Shown one piece after another: positions 1 through 7,535 of a stretch of DNA of 25,745 bases. The stretch is from CAYTGG01 sp964581415 (GTDB lineage Archaea > Nanobdellota > Nanobdellia > Pacearchaeales > GW2011-AR1): assembly GCA_964581415.1 (NCBI GenBank), contig CAZOOJ010000007.1, forward strand, positions 1 to 25,745, in the 5' to 3' direction. The notes below the pieces were generated by a model. The model was not told where the DNA came from. It saw only the letters and a program-made list of their open reading frames with translations, and did no database searches. Within the stretch, counting starts at the first letter, position 1; the number at the start of each line of letters is the position of its first letter. The position numbers and the translations under genes were made by a program.

Positions 1-131
1 ATTTCTTAAAAAGAGATTATCAAAAGCAATCTATCAAAAATATCTTAATTTCTATCTATAAGCTCAGTATTAATTAATAACTCAGAAATAAAATAAATAT
101 CTTCTTTTAAAAGAATTTTACAAAGTCTTGT
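1..131 (+). repeat. Dispersed intergenic repeat, copy A (cut by window start)
   Basis: An AT-rich non-coding segment that recurs at 7536-7702 (same orientation) and, inverted, at 23417-23598. Shared blocks in order are ATTTCTTAAAA, TTAATTTCTAT, TTAATTAATAA, GAAATAAAATAAATA and CTTCTTTTAAAAGAAT. Over its last 85 bases it differs from copy B at only about a dozen positions. The right end abuts the stop codon of the small gene at 132-434. The left part seen in the other two copies lies outside this window. Confidence 0.7.
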
Positions 132-434
132 TTATTCAGATAATTTCTTTGTTTTTATAGGATTAGGAAAATAAAAAATATCTTCTAAAGGAATATTCAA
201 CTCTTTTGCTAGTTTAACTGCATATTCTTTCTCAGTGAATCTTTCCAAATAAAAAAAACGTGTTTCAGGAAATTCAACTCCTTTGATTATCCATCCACAA
301 AAAGGATTTAAAAGTTCATTTATTCTTAATCTTTTATTCATCATCTTTAAAAAAAGTCCAGATTTTTCATTTCCTTTCATAAAAAGAAGATAATGCTCAG
401 CATATTTTTTCCAGAAAGAATCTTCAATTTTCAT
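132..434 (-). CDS. Hypothetical protein, 100 aa, translationally coupled to gatE
   Basis: I do not recognise a family. The protein is soluble, mixed alpha/beta in appearance, with many aromatic residues and no signal peptide or membrane segment. Its ATG overlaps the TGA stop of gatE in an ATGA arrangement (431-434), so it is very probably co-transcribed with gatE and translated by re-initiation. That coupling hints at a role near tRNA amidation or translation, but this is inference only. The gene ends at position 132, exactly where the dispersed repeat copy A begins. Reality of the gene is supported by the coding-style overlap and amino acid composition; function is unknown. Confidence 0.7.
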   Translation of the reverse strand: MKIEDSFWKKYAEHYLLFMKGNEKSGLFLKMMNKRLRINELLNPFCGWIIKGVEFPETRFFYLERFTEKEYAVKLAKELNIPLEDIFYFPNPIKTKKLSE

Positions 435-1879
435 TTCAGATACTTCTTTATAATTTCTCTAGCTTCTTTTCCATTAATTTTTTCTTTGAACTCTTTCATT
501 ACCAACCCCATATAAGCTTTTTCAGAAAGTCCTGGTTTTTCTTTTATTATTTTCAGAATTTTTTCTTCAATATTTGAAAAATCAATTTCTTCTTTTGAAA
601 CTACTTCTCTCAAATTTTTTCCTTCTATTAAATTCTCTAAGATTAATTTGATTTGGAATTCAGAAATTTCTCCTTTTTTGACTAATTGAAGAATATCAAA
701 AACATTGTTCTCTAAAATTTTTTCAATTTTATTTTTTGAAATTTTTTTATGACTTGAAATTTCTTTTGGAAAAATCAAAAGAATTTTCGCAATTAATTTT
801 GGATTATTCAATACATCTAAAAGTTCTTTAAATTCCTCAATTTTATTTTGTTTAAAAAGAAGTTTAATCATTTCTGGATTTAATCCCTTTTCTTTTAATT
901 CTTCTTCAATATCTCCTCTTAATTTAGGAAGATTTTTTTTAACATCATCTATTAATTTTTTAGGAATTTTTAATAAAGGCAGGTCAGTTTCAGGATACAT
1001 TCTAGCAGATCCAGGAATAGGTCTTAAAAATTCTGAATTTCCGTCAGGCAGAACTTTTCTCACTTCAGAAAATAGTTTCTTCTCAGAAAGATTTTTTTTC
1101 TGTCTCTGAATTTCTTTTTCAATTGTTCTAATAAGAATTTTCATGTTCTGAAATCCTTTAAGTTCAACTCTAGGATGTCCCTTAATTGACAAATTAACAT
1201 CTTGTCTTATAGTTCCAATTCCTCTTTTCACTTTACAGCTTCTTAAAATATTTCCAATATGCATTGCAACTTCTTTAGCTTGTTCTGGACTTTTTATATC
1301 AGGAGAAGTTGCAATTTCTATTAGAGGAATTCCTAATCTATCCAATCGATAAACAACTTTTTCTTTAGTTCTTTCAATAATTCTCGCTGCATCTTCTTCA
1401 AGACAGATACTTTCTATTCCAATTCTTCCCTGTTCTGTCTCAACATAACCATTTTTTGCAATTAAAACAGTTCTCTGAAATCCTGAAGTGTTGCTTCCAT
1501 CAATAACTATCTTTCTCATAATCTGAGTATAAGGAAAAATTTTACAGTTAAGCAATATTGCTATTTGAAGAACAATTTTCAATGCTTCTTTATTTATTTC
1601 AGAAGGAGGAGATTCATCTAATTCAACTAAACAAGTAGTGTCATAACCCTGATAAAAAAACTTTCTTCCTAATTTCGCCTCGTATTCTGCAGCAATATCA
1701 ACTTCTCCGCTTTCACCAGCAATTGCATGAAGCTCTCTTTCAATAGTATAATTTGGCTCATCATTTCTTAAAATTGAAGGGCATTTGCAGAATAATTTAG
1801 AAGTATCTAACTGTTGATGAATTTCCAATCCGCATTTCAATCCTAGTTTTGAATAATCAGTTTCTTTATTTTCTTCCAT
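431..1879 (-). CDS. gatE: Glutamyl-tRNA(Gln) amidotransferase subunit E, lacking the GAD insertion
   Basis: GatE is the archaea-specific GatB-like subunit that, with GatD, converts Glu-tRNA(Gln) to Gln-tRNA(Gln) in the cytoplasm; it activates the glutamate and binds the tRNA. The cradle domain is clear: GLEIHQQLDTSKLFCKC near residues 17-33, DGSNTSGFQRT at 127-137, RLDRLGIPLIEI near 178-189 and GIGTIRQDVNLSI at 220-232. The YPETD motif is at 295-299, followed by the helical and YqeY-like tail domains to residue 482. Familiar GatE proteins are about 620-630 aa because an AspRS-like GAD domain of roughly 130 residues sits after the RVELKG segment. Here the chain runs from KGFQN (241-245) to the VRKVLPDGN segment (273-281) through about 30 residues, so that domain is absent. 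Downstream gene overlaps by 4 nt. gatD lies 2.5 kb away on the same strand. Confidence 0.95.
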   Translation of the reverse strand: MEENKETDYSKLGLKCGLEIHQQLDTSKLFCKCPSILRNDEPNYTIERELHAIAGESGEVDIAAEYEAKLGRKFFYQGYDTTCLVELDESPPSEINKEALKIVLQIAILLNCKIFPYTQIMRKIVIDGSNTSGFQRTVLIAKNGYVETEQGRIGIESICLEEDAARIIERTKEKVVYRLDRLGIPLIEIATSPDIKSPEQAKEVAMHIGNILRSCKVKRGIGTIRQDVNLSIKGHPRVELKGFQNMKILIRTIEKEIQRQKKNLSEKKLFSEVRKVLPDGNSEFLRPIPGSARMYPETDLPLLKIPKKLIDDVKKNLPKLRGDIEEELKEKGLNPEMIKLLFKQNKIEEFKELLDVLNNPKLIAKILLIFPKEISSHKKISKNKIEKILENNVFDILQLVKKGEISEFQIKLILENLIEGKNLREVVSKEEIDFSNIEEKILKIIKEKPGLSEKAYMGLVMKEFKEKINGKEAREIIKKYLK

Positions 1880-1923
1880 AAAAGAATAAAAGAGAAAGGG
1901 TTAATAAAATTAATTGCTTTTTA

Positions 1924-3150
1924 TTAAATGGAGTTATTTTTTGATTTATTTATTTCTGATAAAATCCTCTCATTTGATTCTTTATCAAAAGGTATATGAA
2001 CAACATGTGAACTGGTTTCATAAACTTTTTCAGGAAGATGTTTATCGCTTAATTTTAATAAAGAGATATTTTGATCATATTTAGAGAGAACTTCTTTTTC
2101 TTTACAATAACTTAGATAATCTTCCCTTGTTTGATTAAATCTTTCTTTCTCTTTTATACCTTTTCTACCAAGATAATCCTTGCTATAGATTAAATCCACT
2201 CCTTTATATACCAATCTCATAAATTTTCTGAAGTTCTTAGTATAATCCTTATTTAATTCTGAAGCACCATACCAACTTCCTGCACCAACAAAGAATTCTT
2301 TTCCATTTATCTCACATCTTTTAGAAGCTCTCATTACTGAAGGATATATAATAGCAGCAACACCTAAAAGAGAAGCTCCTTCATCTTCAGAGACTATTCT
2401 TGGAATAGGATACATTTCTAATTCTCCTTCAACTTTTTTACGCATTAAATAAGATTTAAAATCTGTCCTTAATTTATTCCCATTCTCATCTAGAATTAAA
2501 AAAGAGTATGGTCTCATCAAATCATTATTTTCTTCTTTAGAGATTTTATCGAATGCTTGTAATATATGGTTTGAAGCTCTTCCTGAAATTACAGTATCCA
2601 TAAGGGAAAAAGAATCAATCTTTTGAAAATTTTCATAACTCTTAGCCATATCCTCCCTGCCTTCTATATTTCTTAAGATGACTTCTACAAAAGTCTTAAA
2701 ATAAGGGTCTCTTCTCCTTTCTTTTTTGTTTTTAAAAAAAGCTCTTGTAACATTTGCCCAATATTTTCTTGTTTTAAGTGTATATTCACCATTATCCAAA
2801 TCTTTATCAAATTTGGTAACATTTAAATCTGCTGTAAAAGGTACAACTAAAACACCTATTCCTCCATCTTTCATTTCTAAATCCTCCTGTATATTTTTAT
2901 TCATTAGAAGACGTATAATCTTCTGAACATGAAGATTTGTATAAAAATCTTCCTGAACTCCTCCAAACTCCTTAAGTTTATTTAAAGAGTAAGTCATTCC
3001 TAAAAAAAAAGGAATAGCTCCCCTGCTAGGAATAACAAGAGTATTGATTCCATGTAATTTTCCTGCTTCAGGTATTTTAACTGCTAATTCTAAACAAGCA
3101 TTTGAATATCCAAGCATATTTTTTTCTGAAAATATATCCTCTAGACTCAT
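1924..3150 (-). CDS. Unknown protein with phosphoribosyltransferase-like loops, 408 aa
   Basis: No family is recognised with certainty. Two segments resemble type I phosphoribosyltransferases: LVIPSRGAIPFFLGM near residues 38-52, like the early PRTase glycine loop, and DTVISGRAS at 185-193, which has the acidic-hydrophobic-S/T-G pattern of the PRPP-binding loop. The spacing of about 145 residues is larger than in small PRTases. The rest is soluble, charged, and contains no signal or membrane segment. It is a single gene with its own promoter (TATA-like GGTTTTTAAAGA at 3171-3182, 21-32 nt before the ATG), divergent from the DUF1003 gene, and ends 45 nt upstream of gatE. A nucleotide or base-transfer role is an inference; alternatives remain open. 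Confidence 0.8.
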   Translation of the reverse strand: MSLEDIFSEKNMLGYSNACLELAVKIPEAGKLHGINTLVIPSRGAIPFFLGMTYSLNKLKEFGGVQEDFYTNLHVQKIIRLLMNKNIQEDLEMKDGGIGVLVVPFTADLNVTKFDKDLDNGEYTLKTRKYWANVTRAFFKNKKERRRDPYFKTFVEVILRNIEGREDMAKSYENFQKIDSFSLMDTVISGRASNHILQAFDKISKEENNDLMRPYSFLILDENGNKLRTDFKSYLMRKKVEGELEMYPIPRIVSEDEGASLLGVAAIIYPSVMRASKRCEINGKEFFVGAGSWYGASELNKDYTKNFRKFMRLVYKGVDLIYSKDYLGRKGIKEKERFNQTREDYLSYCKEKEVLSKYDQNISLLKLSDKHLPEKVYETSSHVVHIPFDKESNERILSEINKSKNNSI

Positions 3151-3170
3151 AAAGTTTCTAACTCTCTAAT

Positions 3171-3182
3171 TCTTTAAAAACC
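3171..3182 (-). promoter_or_regulatory. TATA-box promoter for the 408-aa gene
   Basis: GGTTTTTAAAGA on the minus strand lies 21-32 nt before the ATG at 3150, the distance expected for a leaderless archaeal transcript. Confidence 0.5.
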
Positions 3183-3237
3183 TTTCCATTTCTTACCCCT
3201 ATTTAGTTACAACAAATTTCAATAAATCTTCAAAAAC

Positions 3238-3246
3238 ATTTATAAT
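3238..3246 (+). promoter_or_regulatory. TATA-box promoter for the DUF1003 operon
   Basis: ATTTATAAT lies 30-38 nt before the ATG at 3276. It forms a divergent promoter region with the gene ending its upstream side at 3150. Confidence 0.4.
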
Positions 3247-3275
3247 CTATATCAAATAATTAATAGTATACAAAA

Positions 3276-3671
3276 ATGTTAAGAAAGCAAAAAAAAGAGG
3301 ATAAAAAAAAGAAGCATCATACTACATCTCCTCTCTTTAAAGTTCCAAGAACTTTTGGACAGAAAGCAGCAGATGGACTTACAAAATGGGCAGGCAGTTG
3401 GTGTTTTATAATTTTAGTAGGTATTTTTATATCTATTTGGATTTATTTAAATATTACAGCTTATGTCCGGCACTGGGATCCCTGGCCATTTATAATTCTA
3501 AATTTATGCTTGTCTTGTCTTGCAGCACTTCAAGCTCCAATAATTTTAATGAGTCAAAATAGACAAGCACAAAAAGACAGAATGAAAGCTGAATATGATT
3601 ATGCTTTAAATAGAAAAGCAGAAAAAGAAATTTGTGAGATAAAAAAGTTATTGATAAGAAGAAATAAATGA
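3276..3671 (+). CDS. DUF1003 family membrane protein
   Basis: A 131-residue protein with a basic N-terminal tail (about residues 1-20), then a segment typical of DUF1003: FGQKAADGLTKWAGSWCFII, two membrane helices around residues 42-60 and 70-90 joined by a loop with HWDPWPF, and the family-typical exit APIILMSQNRQAQKDR. The C-terminal 40 residues are a charged, probably cytoplasmic helix. The biochemical role of DUF1003 proteins is not established; they are small inner-membrane proteins found in bacteria and archaea. The next gene starts within its stop codon (ATGA, 3668-3671), so the two form an operon. Confidence 0.88.
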   Translation: MLRKQKKEDKKKKHHTTSPLFKVPRTFGQKAADGLTKWAGSWCFIILVGIFISIWIYLNITAYVRHWDPWPFIILNLCLSCLAALQAPIILMSQNRQAQKDRMKAEYDYALNRKAEKEICEIKKLLIRRNK

Positions 3672-4354
3672 AAAAACCTGATTCTAAAAAAATTCTAGTA
3701 AGTCTTACAGGAAAGACTCTTTTTGGATTTAAAAAGAAACTTCTAGAAGTAGAAAAATACAAAATAAAAGAAGTAGCTCTTTTTTTAGAATTCTATTCAA
3801 AAAAACAAAAAAAGAAAATTTATGAATTATTACTAAACTCAAATATTAAAAAAATTCCTCTAGTTCACGCAAGAAATGATATGGAACTTAAAGAATTCAA
3901 ATTTTTAATAAAGAATTTTAAAACAGAATATTTTAATATCCACGAGGAAAGTTTTAAATATCTCGAAAAATGGAGAAGTATTCATAAAAAACTTCTTCTT
4001 GAATTAAACTATAACAATATAATTCCTTCTAAAAAAGATATATCCAGAATAAGAGGATTTTGTATAGATCTCTCTCATTTTAAAGCAGCACAAGACAGAG
4101 GAACTCTTGAATATAATCTAATACTCGATTATAGAAAACATAAAAATAAATTTCTTGCAAATCATTTAAATGGATATTCAAAATTGTTCAAAAAAGACCT
4201 GCATTATTTAGTTTCTCTAAAACAATTAGACTATCTAAAAGAACTTCCAAAATTTCTTTTCGGAAAATATATTGCATTAGAAATGTTTAACAGCATTAAA
4301 CAGCAATTAAAATTTAAAAAGTATCTGTATAAATTTCTAAAAGATAAACTCTAA
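3668..4354 (+). CDS. TIM-barrel protein of the sugar phosphate isomerase/endonuclease IV type
   Basis: A 228-residue soluble protein. The order of motifs fits the AP endonuclease 2 / xylose isomerase-like TIM barrel: IPLVHAR near residues 63-69, FNIHEES near 94-100, a FCIDLSHF strand near 136-143, NHLNGYS near 170-176, DLHYL near 181-185 and a final IALEMFNSIKQQL strand-helix near 208-220. The His, Asp and Glu residues in these strands could bind a metal, as in the family, but the exact substrate cannot be read. It overlaps the upstream DUF1003 gene by 4 nt, and its TAA overlaps the TAG of convergent gatD (4351-4354). Confidence 0.75.
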   Translation: MKKPDSKKILVSLTGKTLFGFKKKLLEVEKYKIKEVALFLEFYSKKQKKKIYELLLNSNIKKIPLVHARNDMELKEFKFLIKNFKTEYFNIHEESFKYLEKWRSIHKKLLLELNYNNIIPSKKDISRIRGFCIDLSHFKAAQDRGTLEYNLILDYRKHKNKFLANHLNGYSKLFKKDLHYLVSLKQLDYLKELPKFLFGKYIALEMFNSIKQQLKFKKYLYKFLKDKL

Positions 4355-5625
4355 TTTTCTAATCTATCGTTTAGTTCTCCAGAAATATTTTCAAGCATTT
4401 TCTCTTTAACTTTTTCTTTTGAAAAAGCCCATTCTTTGTGCCCTAAAACCCAGCCAAGTTTAACCAACGCTGTTTCACTCAACATATCTCCAAGATAAAT
4501 AACTCCTGTTTCTAATATCTTCCTTCCATTAGAATAGACTAAGGGATCAACTCTTCCGTAAATGCACTGAGAAGTTGCGCAAACAATTAATCCTTTATTT
4601 TGAACTTCTTTTAATTTTTTAATCCAGTTTTTTCCTGTACTCTTTACAGCAATATGTCCTAAACCTGACATTTCAATTACAATTCCTTTGTATTTTTTTC
4701 TTAAATAATAATCTAGAATTTCAGGATTTTGTCCTGGATAAAATTTTATTAAAGCAACTTTTTCTTCAAATTTTGCATCTATCTTAACTTTATCCTTATT
4801 TCTCTTTTTATGACTTGAAAGAATTTCAATTCTATCAGGAAAAATTTTTGCAATTGATTTGGAATTAATAGCTTTAAAAGCATCTCTTCTTGAAGTATGT
4901 AGTTTTCTCACTTTAGTTCCTGGCATCGCATAACAAAAATCATCATTCATAGAACTATGTCCAACCAGCATAACTTCTGCTATATCTGAAATTGCTGCTA
5001 GAGCACTGCATTTCAAATTTAAATTAGCATCAGAAGAAGCTCTATCAATACTTCTTTGCGAATAAGTTAAAACAATTGGTTTGTTCAGTTTTTTTAAAAA
5101 AAATGACAAAGCTGCTGAAGTATAATGTAAAAAATCTGTTCCATGAGCTATTATCAATCCTTTTATATTTGAATCATTTAGAAGTTTAGCGCTTAATCTA
5201 GAAATTTTTTGCCAGTCTCTAAAAGTCATGTCTTCAGAATTTTTCATAAAAGGAATTTCAACTTTTAAAACATTAACTTTTTCAAAAATTTCTGGATAAA
5301 ATTTAAAAAGAGATTCAGAAGTATCTAAAGGACGAACACCTCCTGTTTCTGAATCATAACGAGAAGCAATAGTTCCTCCAGTAAGAATCATTGCTATATT
5401 AGGCTTTGAAGAATCCTTTTTTATTTTTAAAACTTCTTCTTCTGCTATTCTTTTTTTTATTAGTTTAATATTAAAAATTTTCTTTTTATCAAAACCAAGA
5501 TTATACCCTGAATCCATTTTTAATAAAAAAATTCCTTTTTCAGATTTTGGACTTTCAAGCAAAATTCCTTCATATTCTTCTTTTGCTAAAAAAATTTTGA
5601 TTCTGTCTCCGAATTGAATATCCAT
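4351..5625 (-). CDS. gatD: Glutamyl-tRNA(Gln) amidotransferase subunit D
   Basis: GatD is the type I asparaginase-like subunit that releases ammonia from glutamine and channels it to GatE for tRNA(Gln) amidation. About 80 N-terminal residues form the small GatD-specific domain (FGDRIKIFLAKEEYEG at the start). The asparaginase domain follows with MILTGGTIASRYDSETGG near residues 80-97 and AHGTDFLHYTSAAL near 162-175; both carry the nucleophilic-Thr and Thr-Asp motifs of the family. Length of 424 aa matches the family (about 420-440). I prefer the ATG at 5625 over a TTG at 5634 because MDIQFGD is the natural start. It is not adjacent to gatE, which lies 2.5 kb away on the same strand. It meets the TIM-barrel gene tail to tail with overlapping stops. 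Confidence 0.96.
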   Translation of the reverse strand: MDIQFGDRIKIFLAKEEYEGILLESPKSEKGIFLLKMDSGYNLGFDKKKIFNIKLIKKRIAEEEVLKIKKDSSKPNIAMILTGGTIASRYDSETGGVRPLDTSESLFKFYPEIFEKVNVLKVEIPFMKNSEDMTFRDWQKISRLSAKLLNDSNIKGLIIAHGTDFLHYTSAALSFFLKKLNKPIVLTYSQRSIDRASSDANLNLKCSALAAISDIAEVMLVGHSSMNDDFCYAMPGTKVRKLHTSRRDAFKAINSKSIAKIFPDRIEILSSHKKRNKDKVKIDAKFEEKVALIKFYPGQNPEILDYYLRKKYKGIVIEMSGLGHIAVKSTGKNWIKKLKEVQNKGLIVCATSQCIYGRVDPLVYSNGRKILETGVIYLGDMLSETALVKLGWVLGHKEWAFSKEKVKEKMLENISGELNDRLEN

Positions 5626-5711
5626 AAAAAACAAGAGAAGAAAGAGTTAAAAAAGATTATGTAAAAAAAATAGAATAAATAATTACTTTATAGTAGTTAA
5701 AAAGGAAAAGA

Positions 5712-5719
5712 TTTATAAA
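5712..5719 (+). promoter_or_regulatory. TATA-box promoter for the lipoprotein gene
   Basis: TTTATAAA lies 22-29 nt before the ATG at 5741, in the divergent interval with gatD. This suggests a leaderless transcript. Confidence 0.5.
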
Positions 5720-5740
5720 GAAAAAAAAGAATTCTAAAAT

Positions 5741-6100
5741 ATGAAAAAAAGAAATTTAGTTTCATTAATGATAGGAATTCCTTTAGCAACAAGTCTCTTA
5801 ATAGGATGCACTAATAATTACGACTCCAGTAAAGCAAAATCAAGCAGAGCTTCGCTTGAAGAATTTGCAGGAATAAATGAAAAAACACTTAAAATTCTAA
5901 AGAGTTATAAAGGATTAGATGACAAAAGAGAAGTTAAAAAAGGAGATAATTATCTTAAATATGCAAAAGAACTTCAAAAATATCCAAAATTAAAAGAAGA
6001 AAATGCAGACATAATCGCAAAATTTCTTAGAGAAATTAATGAAAATAAAGAGCTTATAGCAGGTCCATCAGGAAATTATGTAAGCATTCCTTTTTACTAA
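5741..6100 (+). CDS. Putative lipoprotein, 119 aa
   Basis: The N-terminus has a basic start (MKKRN), a hydrophobic core and a lipobox-like SLLIGC ending at Cys23, followed by a polar TNNYDSSKAKSS stretch. This is what a lipid-anchored, secreted protein looks like. The mature part (about 96 residues) is helical and charged with no domain I recognise. It is transcribed alone from a TATA promoter; downstream lies tRNA-Arg in the opposite orientation. Function is unknown. Archaeal lipoprotein processing is less well defined than bacterial, so the anchor is inferred from the lipobox alone. Confidence 0.75.
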   Translation: MKKRNLVSLMIGIPLATSLLIGCTNNYDSSKAKSSRASLEEFAGINEKTLKILKSYKGLDDKREVKKGDNYLKYAKELQKYPKLKEENADIIAKFLREINENKELIAGPSGNYVSIPFY

Positions 6101-6154
6101 AATCTGCAAATTAAAGATTTCTTTATTATAATTCTTATATTAATTAATATTTCA

Positions 6155-6226
6155 CGGGCCTGCGAGGATTCGAACCTCGATCAACCGGGCCGAAACCGGA
6201 AATTCTATCCATTGAACTACAAGCCC
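6155..6226 (-). tRNA. tRNA-Arg (anticodon UCG)
   Basis: The minus strand folds into a full cloverleaf: acceptor GGGCTTG/CAGGCCC with one G-U pair, D-arm with loop AATGGATA containing the G18G19 pair, anticodon loop TTTCGGC giving UCG (reads CGA, Arg), and T-arm CGAGG/CCTCG with the standard loop TTCGAAT. The variable loop is short. Discriminator is G and no CCA is encoded. The outermost anticodon-stem pair (27-43) is T-T. No intron. Confidence 0.93.
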
Positions 6227-6248
6227 TAAATTTAAAGAACAAGATAAG

Positions 6249-6260
6249 TTTTTATATTTT
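6249..6260 (-). promoter_or_regulatory. TATA-box promoter for tRNA-Arg
   Basis: AAAATATAAAAA on the minus strand lies 23-34 nt before the first base of the mature tRNA at 6226. Confidence 0.5.
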
Positions 6261-6380
6261 AGTATTTCAGGCTCTAATAAAAACCTGCTTTTATAAACTT
6301 TATTTATTCTAATTTGTTTTTTTAAAATATTTATTCTTAAAAAACTATTAAAAAAATATGACTTAATTAATAAGAATACC

Positions 6381-6407
6381 TTCTAACAAAAAATATCTTC
6401 TAACAAA
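6381..6407. repeat. Paired direct repeat upstream of the HtrA-type gene promoter
   Basis: TTCTAACAAA occurs at 6381-6390 and again at 6398-6407, one 17-nt step apart, immediately upstream of the TATA-like TTTTTATAG at 6411-6419. The position next to the TFB-recognition site would suit an activator or repressor binding pair. Confidence 0.5.
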
Positions 6408-6410
6408 GAA

Positions 6411-6419
6411 TTTTTATAG
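6411..6419 (+). promoter_or_regulatory. TATA-box promoter for the HtrA-type protease
   Basis: TTTTTATAG lies 25-33 nt before the ATG at 6444. Confidence 0.45.
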
Positions 6420-6443
6420 TTTAAATTTTTTAATTATATTAAA

Positions 6444-7304
6444 ATGACATTAAAGAAACATCACAAGATTATGATTGGAGGATTTAGTAGTTTTCTAGTG
6501 ATTTTATTAATCTCAAATAGTCTTTTTATTTATGTATTATATGGGCAATTGCAATTGAATTATAGAAATTTAGAAATAGAAATAAAAAATTTAAAAACAG
6601 ACACTCAAACAAAATTTAATGAATTATCTGAAAGTTTAATAGAAACTATGCATGATGTTAATATTTTAAATTCTCAATTAGGAACAATAGATGAAGAAAT
6701 AGATTTATTAAAAGCTGAAACATCAGAAGATTTCTCTGGAATAATTGAGAATGCTATCAAATCAGTGGTTACAATAAGAACAGACATAAGTCAGGGAAGT
6801 GGATTTATAATAAATGAAGAAGGTTATATTGTAACTAATTATCATATTATAGAAGAAGCAAGAGCTGCAGGAATCTATACTTATGAAGAAGAAGTATATG
6901 CTGTAAAATCCATAGGAGATAATATCCTAATGGATATCTCTTTATTAAAAATAGATGGAAATTTTGAGAATTTAGAGTTAGGAGATTCAGATAAAGTAAA
7001 TATTGGTGAAAAAGTTATAGCAGTGGGAAATCCTCTTGGATTACAGTTTTCTGTATCAGAAGGAATCGTTTCAGGAATTCATCGTCCAGGAATAAATGAA
7101 ATAAAAGCGTATATACAAACAGATGCTGCTCTAAATCCAGGAAATTCAGGAGGTCCTTTAATAAACAAAAAAGGAAAAGTTATAGGAATAAATAATTTCA
7201 AGATTGGAGGAAGTGAGAATTTAGGATTTGCATTAGAATCAAATTACATAAAAAAAATTGTGAATGAGATTGCAGAAGAAAAATTAAACAGAACTTTAAT
7301 TTAA
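6444..7304 (+). CDS. Membrane-anchored trypsin-like (S1C/HtrA-type) serine protease without PDZ domain
   Basis: A 286-residue protein with an N-terminal membrane anchor (about residues 10-33), a coiled-coil stalk (about 36-92) and a chymotrypsin-fold protease domain. The catalytic triad is readable: His134 in VTNYHII, Asp164 in LMDISLLKI, and Ser235 in NPGNSGGPLI. The GSGFII and AVGNPLG segments also match HtrA/DegP. The chain stops at the end of the protease domain, so the PDZ domains usual in HtrA are missing. The active site is expected outside the cell membrane, for protein quality control or surface-protein processing. It is a single gene. A direct repeat sits next to its promoter, which may mean regulation. 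Confidence 0.92.
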   Translation: MTLKKHHKIMIGGFSSFLVILLISNSLFIYVLYGQLQLNYRNLEIEIKNLKTDTQTKFNELSESLIETMHDVNILNSQLGTIDEEIDLLKAETSEDFSGIIENAIKSVVTIRTDISQGSGFIINEEGYIVTNYHIIEEARAAGIYTYEEEVYAVKSIGDNILMDISLLKIDGNFENLELGDSDKVNIGEKVIAVGNPLGLQFSVSEGIVSGIHRPGINEIKAYIQTDAALNPGNSGGPLINKKGKVIGINNFKIGGSENLGFALESNYIKKIVNEIAEEKLNRTLI

Positions 7305-7342
7305 TTCAAAGTTCATAATCTCATAAGTAAAAATATTATATT

Positions 7343-7495
7343 TCAAATTAGTTGATGAGATTTAGAAATAGGTGAAAATACTTCTATTTTAAAAAGAGTA
7401 ATTTTACCATAGAGTTTAAGTCTAATTAAAAAATCTATTATGTGCTCTAAGATATCTCCATAAAACTCTTCCTCTTTCTTATCTATAAGCAACTA
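7343..7495 (-). pseudogene. Possible gene remnant of about 50 codons
   Basis: An open frame from a TTG at 7492 to a TGA at 7343-7345 reads as a plausible charged protein (for example EEEFYGDILEHIIDFL), quite unlike random AT-rich translation. It is preceded in frame by a TAG at 7493-7495, upstream of which the frame continues briefly. No ATG and no recognised family. It may be the 3' end of a lost gene; chance cannot be excluded at this size. Confidence 0.3.
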
Positions 7496-7535
7496 AAAGA
7501 AAATATCCTTAAGATTATCTGTTTAAAGTTTTGAA

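Noticed and set aside
2726..2926. Plus-strand open frame of 66 codons
   Set aside because: Lies wholly inside the 408-aa gene on the opposite strand; hydrophobic, no start signal, so a shadow.
5626..5634. TTG start extending GatD by three residues
   Set aside because: The ATG at 5625 gives the natural MDIQFGD start; there is no ribosome binding site favouring TTG.
6330..6375. Stretch resembling the middle of the dispersed repeat (TTCTTAAAAAACTATTAAAAAAATA)
   Set aside because: Only about 35 AT-rich bases match and the diagnostic TTAATTAATAA and AATAAAATAAA blocks are missing; likely composition.
7353..7360. TGATGAG resembling a C box of a C/D sRNA
   Set aside because: No D box (CTGA) or D'/C' pair at suitable distance; not a guide RNA.
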